DNA of 64,000 nt, taken from assembly GCA_001898225.1 (NCBI GenBank), contig MKTJ01000058.1:66132-130131 (forward strand), in the 5' to 3' direction. Below are positions 18,344-27,272 of this stretch, in pieces; the first letter of the stretch is position 1, and every line of letters begins with the position of its first letter. Source of the stretch: Chloroflexi bacterium 54-19. GTDB lineage: Bacteria > Chloroflexota > Chloroflexia > Chloroheliales > Chloroheliaceae. The notes under the pieces were generated by a model. The model was not told the origin of the DNA. It ran no database searches and saw nothing but the letters and a program-made list of their open reading frames with translations. The position numbers and the translations under genes are program-made.

Positions 18344-19096
18344 ATGACTTTGACTAAACAGTCTGCCCTGGTAACGGGCGGCTCAAGAGGAATCGGGGCG
18401 GCTACAGTCCTGGCGCTTGCTAAAGCCGGACTTGACGTGGCTTTTACCTTCCGCTCCAAACAAAAACGCGCCGACCAGGTGGTACAGGAGGCTTCCATCT
18501 ACGGCGGGCGGGTTCTCGCCCTCAAGAGTGATATGACGAACCCGGAAGACCGCGCCGACCTCCTGCAAACTTTATCCGGCTGGACCCCAAACCTGAATTA
18601 CCTGGTGTTAAATGCTTCAGGCGGGTTGGAGCAGGATTTAACCCAGGCCGACCCGGACTATGCTGTGAAGATAAACCGGGATGCCCAGGTAGCTTTTTTA
18701 AGTCTTTTTTTGCCTGGAATGCCGGAAGGCAGCACCGTGGCTTTTATTACCAGCCATTGGGCCCATTTGTACGGCCAGGTCGAACAAATCCCATCCTATG
18801 AGCCGGTTGCCCGCAGCAAGCACCTGGGCGAGCAGGCCATTCGCAAAATTATGGACGAAACCAGACCGCCGCGCCGCCTGCTGGTGGTCACGGGCGACCT
18901 TATCGAAGGCACCATCACCCCCAAACTGCTTGAGCGTAGCGCCAGGGGCTTAACCGGACAGCGCCGGGATGAAATCGGCGAGTTACCCACCGCCGCGGAA
19001 ATGGGCCAGGTCATCGTGAATGCCATGCTGGACCCGCACCTTGAAAGTGGCCGCACCCTGGTGGTTGGCGGCGCGCTCAACGAATTGCTGGATTAA
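18344..19096 (+). CDS. SDR-family protein with altered active-site Tyr
   Basis: 250 residues with an N-terminal dinucleotide motif TGGSRGIG (11-18), 'NLNYLVLNASGG' in place of NNAG, and 'AFITSHWAH'. In the usual YxxxK position the sequence is 'VARSKHLGEQ': the Lys remains but the Tyr is Val, and the nearest Tyr is seven residues before the Lys. The protein may use a displaced Tyr or be catalytically divergent. A C-terminal 'TLVVGGALNEL' is typical of SDRs. Substrate unknown. Confidence 0.82.
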   Translation: MTLTKQSALVTGGSRGIGAATVLALAKAGLDVAFTFRSKQKRADQVVQEASIYGGRVLALKSDMTNPEDRADLLQTLSGWTPNLNYLVLNASGGLEQDLTQADPDYAVKINRDAQVAFLSLFLPGMPEGSTVAFITSHWAHLYGQVEQIPSYEPVARSKHLGEQAIRKIMDETRPPRRLLVVTGDLIEGTITPKLLERSARGLTGQRRDEIGELPTAAEMGQVIVNAMLDPHLESGRTLVVGGALNELLD

Positions 19097-19212
19097 GCCT
19101 GGATTCCGGGTTGGGGCCGGCCCTTAAAAGTTAGTGGCCCGCGCCGCCGGGTTGGAACGCGATTAAAAGAATTTTTTCAAAATAGATTAGTTGAAGGAGA
19201 TAAGGAGAGAAG

Positions 19213-20133
19213 ATGAGCGAGAGTGTCAAAAAGGTGGGTTTAATCGGGGCCGGGGCGATGGGCCGCCCTATGGCCGAAAACCTGGTCAAAAAAGGTTTTG
19301 AAACTTACGTGGTGGCGCACCGCAACCGCCAGCCTGTCGAGGAACTGGTCGCGCTGGGCGCGAAGGAAGTAGCCTCGGCGGCGGAGATGGCCGGGCAGGT
19401 CGAGGTTATTGTGACGATGGTTCCCGATGCGCCCCAGGTCGAGGAGACCTGTTTTGGCGAAGGCGGTATCGCGGAAGGTGCGAAACCGGGCCTGACCCTG
19501 ATTGACATGAGCACCATTTCGCCGGTAGCTACCCGCAGCATTGCGGCCCGGCTGGCCGAAAAAGGCGTTGGCATGATTGACGCGCCGGTTTCGGGCGGGC
19601 CCTGGCGGGCCCAGAGCGGCACCCTGACCATTATGGCCGGGGGTGACGCCGCCCTTTTTGAAAAAATCAAGCCGGTCCTCGAAGCCCTTGGCAGCCCGGT
19701 CCACGTCGGTGATACCGGCATGGGCGAGACGGTCAAACTGGTCAACCAGATTATTATCGGGGTGAGCGCCATCGGGCTGGTCGAAGCCTTTACCTTTGGC
19801 GTGAAGGCCGGGGCCAAAGCCGAAACGCTCCGCGAGGTCTTGCTGACCGCTACCAGTGGCAGCTACCTGATGGACAAATGGATTCCGCAAAACCTGCTTA
19901 AAAACGATTTTAGCAGCGGGTTTGCCTCGGAACTGCTTCACAAGGATTTGAACGCGGCCCTTTCGGCGGCCCGCGACCTCGGCGTACCGATGATGAGTAC
20001 GGCCCTCTCCCAGCAGTTATATGCCACCCTGAAGGGGATGGGCTATAACCGCGAGGACTATACCGCTATCGCCCGGATTTACCAGCAGGCGGCGGGGGTG
20101 ATTATCGCCACCGGGGAAAAAGCCGAAAGTTAA
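19213..20133 (+). CDS. NAD(P)-dependent beta-hydroxyacid dehydrogenase (HIBADH family)
   Basis: 306 residues: GLIGAGAMGRPMAENL (Rossmann, 9-24), 'DAPVSGGPWRAQSGTLTIMA' substrate loop, and 'GMGETVKLVNQ' with catalytic Lys175. This is the family of 3-hydroxyisobutyrate dehydrogenase and tartronate semialdehyde reductase; the exact substrate cannot be read from sequence. AAGGAGA and GGAGAG motifs precede the ATG. A small membrane protein gene begins 3 bp after its stop. Confidence 0.92.
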   Translation: MSESVKKVGLIGAGAMGRPMAENLVKKGFETYVVAHRNRQPVEELVALGAKEVASAAEMAGQVEVIVTMVPDAPQVEETCFGEGGIAEGAKPGLTLIDMSTISPVATRSIAARLAEKGVGMIDAPVSGGPWRAQSGTLTIMAGGDAALFEKIKPVLEALGSPVHVGDTGMGETVKLVNQIIIGVSAIGLVEAFTFGVKAGAKAETLREVLLTATSGSYLMDKWIPQNLLKNDFSSGFASELLHKDLNAALSAARDLGVPMMSTALSQQLYATLKGMGYNREDYTAIARIYQQAAGVIIATGEKAES

Positions 20134-20136
20134 AGC

Positions 20137-20502
20137 ATGGCAGACCAGATTCCTTCGTCCGGGCAGGACAATCAACCATCAGCGCGGAAAGGAGGGTGGA
20201 AACGCCCACTCTCCTATCTGCTACTCATAGCCGGGGCTGCCGGGATTATTTTCAATAACCAGGTCAGCCTGGCGACCGGGATTCCGGTGACAGCCCTCCA
20301 GATCGCCACGCTGGTCCTTTTTGGCATTGGGGCTATATTGTTCTATTCGGTGCGCGAGACCGCCGACCGGGTATCAAGTTACCGTGATGTTTTTTCCTCA
20401 ACCAACACCCCTGCCGAGCCGACCGAGAATGCGCCCGTCATTGCTCCTGCTTCAAAAGATTCTTCTCATGGCGAGGCGGGTCGGGAAGATAATTTCAAGT
20501 AG
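20137..20502 (+). CDS. Small two-TM membrane protein
   Basis: 121 residues: a polar N-terminus, two hydrophobic helices at about 24-45 and 52-72, and an acidic/polar C-terminal tail. No family recognised. It starts 3 bp after the dehydrogenase stop and has no separate promoter, so it is probably co-translated. Confidence 0.6.
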   Translation: MADQIPSSGQDNQPSARKGGWKRPLSYLLLIAGAAGIIFNNQVSLATGIPVTALQIATLVLFGIGAILFYSVRETADRVSSYRDVFSSTNTPAEPTENAPVIAPASKDSSHGEAGREDNFK

Positions 20503-20782
20503 AAAACACCCTATAATAAATATAAAAGCCGGAATTAGAGGCAGCAATCAAGCAGCCAATCCCGGTTTTTTGCTAATTATCCGAGGTGTTTTTCTTACCA
20601 CGCAATTAGCCTGTCAGAAAAATAGGCCATGGTTAACTGGCTGTAAAAGCAGTTTTCCCCGCATCAGGGGTTGGATAGTGTATAATATAGGGTGTTAGAA
20701 TATAAAAATCTGGTCAAAAAAATATTTGGTCCGAACTAATTAAAACAACTAATATTAAAGTATGAAAGGTGGATTTATATAA

Positions 20783-21112
20783 ATGGCGACACAAGTTTCC
20801 GACGAGGAAATTATAACATCCCTGAAAACCGTTACCGACCCGGAACTGGGTATTAACATCATAGACCTGGGGCTGGTCTACCGGGTGGATATTGACGACA
20901 ATAACGATATTCAACTCTTTATGACCCTCACCTCGCCCGGCTGCCCGGCTGGCCCCGAAATTAGAAACGGTGTCAGGGACGCCCTGATTTCCCTCGACGG
21001 TGTCTCGAACGTAAATGTCCAGTTTGTCTTTAACCCGCCCTGGTCCCCGGCCATGATGACTAACGAAGCCAAAGACGAACTCGGCATTGATTACGACGAC
21101 GATTACGAATAA
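20783..21112 (+). CDS. MIP18-family metal-sulfur cluster assembly factor (paralogue 1)
   Basis: 109 residues of the MIP18/DUF59 fold: 'LKTVTDPELGINIIDLGLVY', 'FMTLTSPGCPAG' with the conserved Cys, and 'FNPPWSPAMMT'. Family members (SufT, PaaD, yeast Cia2) help insert or mature Fe-S clusters. AAAGGTGG precedes the ATG. TATAAT at about 20681-20686 may be its -10. A second paralogue lies 104 bp downstream. Confidence 0.9.
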   Translation: MATQVSDEEIITSLKTVTDPELGINIIDLGLVYRVDIDDNNDIQLFMTLTSPGCPAGPEIRNGVRDALISLDGVSNVNVQFVFNPPWSPAMMTNEAKDELGIDYDDDYE

Positions 21113-21216
21113 ATCCTGCCTTTCTAGCCTGGCTTAGAAGACAATTTTTATTAAAAACAAGTAGATTCAAAAATTAGCGGTTTAAGGTATTTTATAAAAT
21201 TTTGGAGGAAAAGATT

Positions 21217-21543
21217 ATGTCGGCGGTATCAACTCTGCCGTCCGAGGACGATTTGAAAGAAGCTCTCAGGACGGTCTATGACCCCGAAATCGGCGTCAAT
21301 ATAGTGGACCTGGGCCTCGTCTACGACATTCTTGTCGAAGATGATGGGGAGGTCGGTATCACTATGACCCTCACTTCGCCCGGTTGCCCTCTTTCGCACG
21401 TGATTGGCGAACAGGTCCGCGAAGCCCTCGACGGTCTGCCCGGTATCACCAACGTCAAACTCGACCTGGTCTGGACGCCGCCCTGGTCCCCGGCTATGAT
21501 GAGCGAAGATGCCAAAATGGAACTCGGCATGGACCAGTGGTAA
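21217..21543 (+). CDS. MIP18-family metal-sulfur cluster assembly factor (paralogue 2)
   Basis: 108 residues with the same layout as the preceding gene: 'LRTVYDPEIGVNIVDLGLVY', 'MTLTSPGCPLS' and 'VWTPPWSPAMMSEDAKMELG'. The two are clearly a tandem duplication that has diverged. I start at the ATG at 21217, 8 nt after GGAGG, not at the in-frame TTG at 21202. A strong hairpin terminator follows. Confidence 0.92.
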   Translation: MSAVSTLPSEDDLKEALRTVYDPEIGVNIVDLGLVYDILVEDDGEVGITMTLTSPGCPLSHVIGEQVREALDGLPGITNVKLDLVWTPPWSPAMMSEDAKMELGMDQW

Positions 21544-21566
21544 CCCGTTCCTGATTTGGACGTACC

Positions 21567-21610
21567 AAAAAAGCGAGCCTCACCGAATATGGGGCTCGCT
21601 TTTAAGTTTT
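21567..21610 (+). terminator. Rho-independent terminator after the MIP18 pair
   Basis: Inverted repeat AAAAGCGAGCC / GGCTCGCTTTT with a ~14-nt loop, A-rich on the left and T-rich on the right, so it can serve both the plus-strand MIP18 operon and the convergent minus-strand TPR gene. Confidence 0.85.
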
Positions 21611-21616
21611 AAAAAT

Positions 21617-22564
21617 CTAGACTGCCATAGCTCCCTGGGCCCCTTCGTGCAGGGGGTTAAGCTGGAGGACCGAGCGGAACAGTTTGCGGGCCTGGTCTGA
21701 CCGCCCCGAATCGCGGAAAGCCAGCCCCAGGTAATAGAGGCCCTCGATATAGAGGTTCTGGGTGAAATCGCCTTCCAGGGCTTCGGGAGCCAGGTCAAGA
21801 CCTTTTCGCAGGCTGCGGATAGCCGCCGGGTACTCCTCCAGGTTGTACTCGACCATACCGAGCCGGACCGGTAAGAACCAGATTTCCGGTTCGAGGATAG
21901 CGGCCTGGGCAAACGCGGCCCGCGCCTTGGGCAAATCGTCAGCCATCAGGTGCGTTTCGCCCACCTCGTTGAGCAGGTTCGCGCTGGTCGGTTCGAGCCG
22001 GTACGCCGTTTCGAACTCCTCCAAAGCGCCCGGCAGGTCGCGCCGTTCGCGCAACAACCGCCCCAACTCGAAGTGAGGGGTCGCCGCCGCCGGGTTTAGT
22101 TCAATCGAAAGGCGGTAGTAATGGATAGCCTGTTCGGGGTCGGCTTCGCCGATTAAGGCGGCCATGTAAAAAGCGGCTTCCGCTGAGAGGTCGCCCTGTT
22201 CCAGGTCGAGAGCTTTCTGGAAGAAACGCTGGGCCTGGTAAGTCTCCTGGGTTTCCAGGTTACGCTGCCCTTCCAGCAGATAGTAGCGGGCCAGGAAGCG
22301 GTCATACTCTTTGACTTCGGGCGAGAGTATTTTCAGTGCTTCGATACCGGCAGCGAAAGCCGCCGGGGCAATCTGGCCGCTTTTGAGTTCCTCGTCCAGG
22401 TCGGTCTTGAAGATTGGCACCATGCCGGGCAGTTCCAGCCGTTGCCGCACTTCGTCTTTAAGTTCAATAAAAACCAGGCCCTTTGAAATAGCGGCCTGTG
22501 AGATTGCGCCGCTATTCGGACCCTGCGGGGTCGAAGAAGCGGGTGTGTTAAGAGATTCGTCCAT
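21617..22564 (-). CDS. TPR-repeat protein
   Basis: 315 residues made mostly of tetratricopeptide repeats after a polar N-terminal ~30 residues ('AEAAFYMAALIGEADPEQAI', 'PHFELGRLLRERRDLPGALE', 'ANLLNEVGETHLMADDLPKA', 'LYYLGLAFRDSGRSDQARKL'). A protein-interaction scaffold; partners unknown. Its ATG immediately follows the stop of the acetyltransferase gene (TAA then ATG across 22567-22562 on the minus strand), so the two are coupled. Confidence 0.88.
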   Translation of the reverse strand: MDESLNTPASSTPQGPNSGAISQAAISKGLVFIELKDEVRQRLELPGMVPIFKTDLDEELKSGQIAPAAFAAGIEALKILSPEVKEYDRFLARYYLLEGQRNLETQETYQAQRFFQKALDLEQGDLSAEAAFYMAALIGEADPEQAIHYYRLSIELNPAAATPHFELGRLLRERRDLPGALEEFETAYRLEPTSANLLNEVGETHLMADDLPKARAAFAQAAILEPEIWFLPVRLGMVEYNLEEYPAAIRSLRKGLDLAPEALEGDFTQNLYIEGLYYLGLAFRDSGRSDQARKLFRSVLQLNPLHEGAQGAMAV

Positions 22565-23203
22565 TTATTTCTTGATAATTGGTCCCATACCAAGTTGTCG
22601 CCGTTTATAATAATCCGCCCGGCGCAAAATCATATCGTAGAAAAGTGTTTCTACCCACGCCCCGTGACGGCGGAAAAACTGGCGAATATTTTTGTAATAA
22701 TCGTTGGTAAAGACGCTGTAATCATCGAAATGGCCCCAGTGTTCGCCGGTATAGACGAAACCGCATTTTTCGTAAACCCGTTGGGCGCGGCGGTTGTAGG
22801 CGGCCACATCGAGAATCATGGCGTCAAAATGTAAAACATCGAAATAGTAGCCAAGGAAAGTCCAGAGACAATCGGTGCCCATGCCGAAGTCGAGGGCTTC
22901 CGGGCGCAGGGTAATTCCCAGGACCGCGTGCGTCTTCTGGCGGTCAATATTGCGCAGGGTCAGCAGCCCGACCAGGCGGCCTTCAAAATCGTCTACCCCG
23001 AACATCATATAGTCGTTACGGTTTAACCGCTCGTAGAACCAGGCGTCGCGTTCGGCCCGGTTCATCTGGCGGGGATAGCTGGATGAATAGAGCGGGTCGG
23101 AGTGCATCGGCCATTCCATCCAGCGGTCAACATCGTCCCGGCTGAACTGGCGAATTTGCGTCTTGAGACCACGGGCCAAAACTTTATTGTCGGTCATTGC
23201 CAT
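22565..23203 (-). CDS. GNAT family N-acetyltransferase
   Basis: 212 residues of the RimJ/RimL/SpeG type: 'IRQFSRDDVDRWMEWPMH', 'LVGLLTLRNIDRQKTHAVLG', 'DFGMGTDCLWTFLGYYFDVL' (acetyl-CoA region) and 'NRRAQRVYEKCGFVYTGEH'. It transfers acetyl from acetyl-CoA to an amine; acceptor unknown. It is upstream of and coupled to the TPR gene. Confidence 0.9.
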   Translation of the reverse strand: MAMTDNKVLARGLKTQIRQFSRDDVDRWMEWPMHSDPLYSSSYPRQMNRAERDAWFYERLNRNDYMMFGVDDFEGRLVGLLTLRNIDRQKTHAVLGITLRPEALDFGMGTDCLWTFLGYYFDVLHFDAMILDVAAYNRRAQRVYEKCGFVYTGEHWGHFDDYSVFTNDYYKNIRQFFRRHGAWVETLFYDMILRRADYYKRRQLGMGPIIKK

Positions 23204-23415
23204 AAAGAAGTCATCCTTTTATATCAAGTTCCAACGTTCCCAGGCCCGGTGGTCCAGGAAAACCTACGCAACACTAACAAGGGTTGTTCAGATTATACCA
23301 ATCTCCGGCCTTGTTTGTACACAATTTGCCCTCAAATTATTCTTCCAGGCTTGCTTCAAAATAGTTTTACCATGCAATTATACACCTTTTGTTCAGGTTT
23401 TAATCTTTTGAAAAC

Positions 23416-23449
23416 AAGAAAAAGGCCGCACCTGGTAAAAGTGCGGCCT
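23416..23449 (-). terminator. Rho-independent terminator after the PRC-barrel gene
   Basis: Stem AGGCCGCAC / GTGCGGCCT; read on the minus strand it is followed by TTTTTCTTGTTTTC. It lies about 20 bp beyond the PRC-barrel stop. Confidence 0.85.
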
Positions 23450-23467
23450 CAAAGCTGGGGGCAAAGA

Positions 23468-24343
23468 TTAAACTCTATCCGCCGGGCGAGTGGTATCGTC
23501 GATCGGCACGGCCCGGGTGTCCTCGGTATCTTCCTCGACCGTTTCGTCTACCGTATCAACGGGCGCATAGTTGGCCGGTTCGACTTCTTCGGCCAGGGGT
23601 GCGTTTTTGAAGTCGGCCTTGGTCAGCTTCAAAAAGACCTGGTCCTGGTTCGAGCTTTCCACGGATTGGACCGGTACCGTGTAGTCGTCCAGGATGAAAA
23701 GACCTTTTTCGACCACAAAGCTGGTTAGCTGGCCGCTATCCGGGTCAATATTGACTTCTTTGACCTTTCCGATATGCCCGTCGAGGGCCTCGACGCTGGC
23801 CCCTTCCCGGATGATAAGGGCGTCTTCCGGCACATTAAGTCTTTCTTCGACCGGGGCACCAACCGGGCCAATCGCGTTGCCAAAGAGCCCGTTCGAGGTA
23901 CCGGTCAGACCCAGACCTGCCCCGTTGGTAATGGTCGGGTTAATCGGGTCGAGCGTGGTAGTATTGGCATAGGTGCCGTTGTTGGTGGTGCCGAAAAGGT
24001 CGGTTTCCACCGGGACCGGGTTATCCCCAAAATTGGTGCGGGCCGCCTTAACGTTGGCCGAGCCGTCCGCAATTTCGTTGGTTACATATTCGCGCTCCAT
24101 AAAGTCGGGCAGTTGGGATAGCTGCTGGCGGTCCAGGTTGAGACTGACGGTGCCGCCATCATCCGAGATGCGGTTAAGGCGGCCACTTTCGACCAGTATA
24201 TCGCGGGTGCCCGTGCCAGCTTCGTGGACCACCAGGTGGGTTACAAGGTCATTATTGGGGTCGGCCACCAGATATTTAACAGTGCCGAGGTGTTCGTCGT
24301 TAAAGCCGGTTACCTTTGCGCCCAGGTGTAAGTTCGTGAGCAT
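23468..24343 (-). CDS. Protein with two PRC-barrel-like domains
   Basis: 291 residues. Residues 1-85 ('GAKVTGFNDEHLGTVKYLVA', 'HLVVHEAGTGTRDILVES') and about 165-245 ('GASVEALDGHIGKVKEVNID', 'LTSFVVEKGLFILDDYTVPV') are two PRC-barrel domains joined by a Gly/Asn-rich linker; an acidic tail follows. PRC-barrels occur in photosynthetic reaction centre H subunits, RimM and many stress proteins. No enzymatic role is visible. GGAGAAAATT precedes the ATG. It ends in its own terminator. Confidence 0.85.
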   Translation of the reverse strand: MLTNLHLGAKVTGFNDEHLGTVKYLVADPNNDLVTHLVVHEAGTGTRDILVESGRLNRISDDGGTVSLNLDRQQLSQLPDFMEREYVTNEIADGSANVKAARTNFGDNPVPVETDLFGTTNNGTYANTTTLDPINPTITNGAGLGLTGTSNGLFGNAIGPVGAPVEERLNVPEDALIIREGASVEALDGHIGKVKEVNIDPDSGQLTSFVVEKGLFILDDYTVPVQSVESSNQDQVFLKLTKADFKNAPLAEEVEPANYAPVDTVDETVEEDTEDTRAVPIDDTTRPADRV

Positions 24344-24545
24344 AATTTTCTCCTTACCGTCGTTCCAGGGGTTTCACTTTTAAATCCTTAAGTATCAAAC
24401 CCCGTCCGTGTTTCCCTTTACTCTTTTTCTTTCCTGTGTCTTCCCGTCATATCCTGACGGGTCGTTTTGTTTCATTGCGGTAAAGTTTAGCCGCTTACAA
24501 TATAGATAGTTACGCCTTACTTTTTTGCATATAAAGTGCCACCAA

Positions 24546-24570
24546 CTAAAAAACCGGCCTGGGGCCGGTT
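24546..24570 (-). terminator. Rho-independent terminator after the bactofilin gene
   Basis: Perfect 8-bp stem AACCGGCC / GGCCGGTT with a 3-nt loop; on the minus strand TTTTTT follows directly. It ends the minus-strand bactofilin transcript. Confidence 0.85.
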
Positions 24571-24612
24571 AATAATTGCAAAAGATAAATTGGTTACAGG
24601 GTAAGAGAAGGT

Positions 24613-25044
24613 TTAGCGTGGTCCTTCCAGCAAGAACTGGTCGGCATCTTCGTCCCCGGCCATGCGGGTCTGCCCGTGATGGCGTCCGCCTTCTTCGATG
24701 TAAAGGGTAATCGCTTCGATGTCGCCGAGGACTTTGCCGCTGGCGATAATTTCCAGCCGGTCGTGGGCCTGGATGTTGCCTTTGACCTTACCGGCCACCA
24801 GCACGTTACGGGCTACAATATCGGCGGCGACAGCGCCGGTCCGGCCCACAATCACGTTACCGGCAGTCTCGATTTTGCCTTCAAAAAGTCCATCAATCCG
24901 AATATTGCCTTCGGCCTTCAAAATGCCCTGCATACTGACCGAGCTACCGATACTGGTTTCAATGATTTCGTCAGCTCGGACATTGCTGCCCTGTGGAATT
25001 GCCAGGTCGGTGCCTTGCGGTTTCTTATTATTGCCGCCAAACAT
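24613..25044 (-). CDS. Bactofilin (polymer-forming cytoskeletal protein)
   Basis: 143 residues with the right-handed beta-helix core of bactofilins: 'SSVSMQGILKAEGNIRIDGL', 'FEGKIETAGNVIVGRTGAV', 'KVKGNIQAHDRLEIIASGKV', 'LGDIEAITLYIEEGG'. Bactofilins polymerise without nucleotide and localise cell-wall enzymes. The adjacent upstream gene is an M23 peptidase, the partner class expected from other bacteria. Confidence 0.94.
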   Translation of the reverse strand: MFGGNNKKPQGTDLAIPQGSNVRADEIIETSIGSSVSMQGILKAEGNIRIDGLFEGKIETAGNVIVGRTGAVAADIVARNVLVAGKVKGNIQAHDRLEIIASGKVLGDIEAITLYIEEGGRHHGQTRMAGDEDADQFLLEGPR

Positions 25045-25173
25045 CTAATAATTATCCTTCCTGCCGGGACCGTTGTGGTTCGCGGTCACTATGACCACCG
25101 GTCCCCAGAAGTCCCAGAGTCGTAAACCGGCGGTCAACCCATTATGAAATTAAAATCAATAGAGTTAGCTTTG

Positions 25174-26307
25174 TCAGTAAAGCTTAACTGCCAACACGGT
25201 ATTTGGGTCTATTGGAGTGCCATCTTTGTGAAGTTCATAATGAACGTGCGGACCCGTACTTGCCCCAGTGTTGCCTGATAGGGCAATTATATCACCTTTA
25301 TGCACAACTTGCCCAACCTTAACCAATATGCGGTTGTTGTGGCCGTATATCGAGAGCCAGCCCCCGGCGTGGCTTATGTCCACCCGGTTGCCATAACCCG
25401 AATCGTAATCGGCATGCGTGACTACCCCATCCTTGGTAGCAAGGACCGGTGTACCCTCGTAGCAGCCCAGGTCAATGCCGTAGTGGAACTGCTGGGTCCC
25501 CGGCATGAAGGGGTTATTGCGCCAACCGTACTTGCTGGTCATGGGACAGTTGACCGGCAGGCCGGTTGGCGGTCCGTCACCGCTATTATCGTCCGACTGG
25601 CCCTGACCCTGGCCAGGGGTGGGATTAACCGCCGGGACCCCGGCGTTAGGACCAAGCTGGGTGTCGAGATTCGATTTCTGCTGTGAGTAGCTCTGCTGGA
25701 AAGTTTCGACCTGGATGTCCTGGGTCGCCAAATTCAATTTATTGCTGTTGAGCCGGTTATTTATACTTTGTAACTGGCTCAAGACCTTGTTGTACTGGTT
25801 CGTATACGAGCGGGCCTGGGCGCTATCCAACCGGGGTTGGGTATTGCCGCCGCCCAGGCTGCCGGTCTGACCATTAGCGGTTGGTGTAGGAGTGGCGGTA
25901 TTGGTAGTTGCCGCCGGTAGTTTTTGCTCGATTTCCTGGGCAAGTTGTTGCAAGCTCTGGATATTGCCGGTAAGCTGCTTGACCTGGGTTTCCAGGTCGG
26001 CCACGTCTTTCTGGCGGGCGTCGTTATCCTTTTGCAGTTGGGCCAGGCGGTCCTGTCCTATTTGAATCAACTTGGCCTGTTCGGCCTCGCGCGTACCGGA
26101 ACTATTTTGCATCGCCAGGTCATCGCCCCGGCTATGCCCGGTCTGCCCGTCGAGCAGGTTATAGACGGTTACCCCGGCCAGCCCGGTAATTACCAGGGCT
26201 ACCAGCAGGCACAGCCCCAGGACCCAGCGATTAAGGTTGAGGCGAAAGGGTGGGCGGTCGTGGGCGGTCACCAGGGTAATGGCAAGGACCGTTTTTTTCT
26301 TTGCCAC
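25174..26307 (-). CDS. Membrane-anchored M23 (LytM) peptidoglycan endopeptidase
   Basis: 377 residues: one N-terminal TM (about 29-50), a coiled coil (about 73-130 and 165-215) split by a Thr/Gly linker, and a C-terminal LytM domain with His275-x3-Asp279 (HYGID), and HVH (His354/His356). The zinc ligands are complete, so it should cut peptide cross-links, unlike degenerate EnvC/NlpD types. Start is GTG with GGAG 7 nt upstream. It precedes the bactofilin gene by 130 bp; together they probably control cell shape or septal wall remodelling. Confidence 0.93.
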   Translation of the reverse strand: MAKKKTVLAITLVTAHDRPPFRLNLNRWVLGLCLLVALVITGLAGVTVYNLLDGQTGHSRGDDLAMQNSSGTREAEQAKLIQIGQDRLAQLQKDNDARQKDVADLETQVKQLTGNIQSLQQLAQEIEQKLPAATTNTATPTPTANGQTGSLGGGNTQPRLDSAQARSYTNQYNKVLSQLQSINNRLNSNKLNLATQDIQVETFQQSYSQQKSNLDTQLGPNAGVPAVNPTPGQGQGQSDDNSGDGPPTGLPVNCPMTSKYGWRNNPFMPGTQQFHYGIDLGCYEGTPVLATKDGVVTHADYDSGYGNRVDISHAGGWLSIYGHNNRILVKVGQVVHKGDIIALSGNTGASTGPHVHYELHKDGTPIDPNTVLAVKLY

Positions 26308-26444
26308 TTTGAAACTCCATCAGGGATAGGATAATTACAAGGTATATTTTAAATTGAACTTGTCATAAATATAGTCAATCGCTCCCGGCGTGTCAACCCT
26401 TTTAACCTTCATTTAATTAGGACTTAAGTCCTTAACTTTTTCGT

Positions 26445-26996
26445 TTAACCGATGCCGACCCGGTATTCGTAGACCAGTGTACCGCCCAGCCACCCGGCGG
26501 CTATCAGCAAAAGCAAACCGAGCAGGGACAGTCCCAGCGAAAGCCAGTCGGTCCGGTGGGCCAGGGCCAGGGGTGGAGTTTCTAGCAGCAGGGCAGGACC
26601 ATCGCCGGGGATGGTGGGAGATTGGTCAGGGGCAGGAGAGGCGCTATCGGGCAGGCTTACGGCTGGAGGTAAAACTACAAAGCGGCGGTAAAGAAGCCCG
26701 CCGTAAACGACCAGCAGCGAGACTGCCGTAATGATATGCAGGACCGCGATAATAATCCAGCCGTCTTTGGCCTGGGTCTTGGGGCTGGCCTGCATGTCGA
26801 ACAGGCCGGTAATAACGGTCAGGATAACCCCGGCGTAACCCAGGCCGAGCGCCCCGCTCATGAAGCCCTCGAAAGCTAATCGCTGCCCCTTTTTACCGGC
26901 AAACAGGCCGGGCCGGAGTAAACTTAAAACCAGGGCGGCGGTGCCCGTCACCAGCAGGGCGACCGGGAAATGGAGCAGCAAAGGATGGATGACCAT
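26445..26996 (-). CDS. DUF2231 membrane protein
   Basis: 183 residues opening with 'MVIHPLLLHFPVALLVTG', the hallmark of DUF2231, with four hydrophobic helices and a Pro/Ser-rich loop between the third and fourth. The two conserved His (residues 4 and 9) could bind a metal or haem; this is known only as a pattern of the family. Role unknown. Confidence 0.82.
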   Translation of the reverse strand: MVIHPLLLHFPVALLVTGTAALVLSLLRPGLFAGKKGQRLAFEGFMSGALGLGYAGVILTVITGLFDMQASPKTQAKDGWIIIAVLHIITAVSLLVVYGGLLYRRFVVLPPAVSLPDSASPAPDQSPTIPGDGPALLLETPPLALAHRTDWLSLGLSLLGLLLLIAAGWLGGTLVYEYRVGIG

Positions 26997-27181
26997 AAAA
27001 TGCTAAAACCGGTTTTTTCAAGTCAGGTGATTAACGCGTAATATGAGAACATAGAACCATTATCAGGGAAGGATGTAGCCAGGTCAAGCTCGAAATAATA
27101 GCCTTTTGGGTGAATGCAAGTCGTTGAATGAAATAACGTTGAACGTTAAACGTGGCTCCGAAATGCGCCGTTGGCGAAAAG

Positions 27182-27272
27182 TATCGCCTCCACCTTGTCA
27201 TTTCGAGCGTAGTCGAGAAATCTAGCCCGAAGGGTTCCCTTTGGGCAGCGCCGTTGGAGTATATCACGGTCG
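27182..27272. repeat. Dispersed repeat, copy A
   Basis: A ~85-bp element ('TCATTTCGAGCGTAGTCGAG' then 'AAATCTAGCCCGAAGGGTTC' and 'GGGCAGCGCCGTTGGAGTAT') nearly identical to 50969-51062. It belongs to the widespread 'CATTTCGAGCGYAGTCGAGAAATCT' type of non-coding repeat. It lies between the DUF2231 gene and the tRNA, in a 400-bp gap with no gene. Confidence 0.8.
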
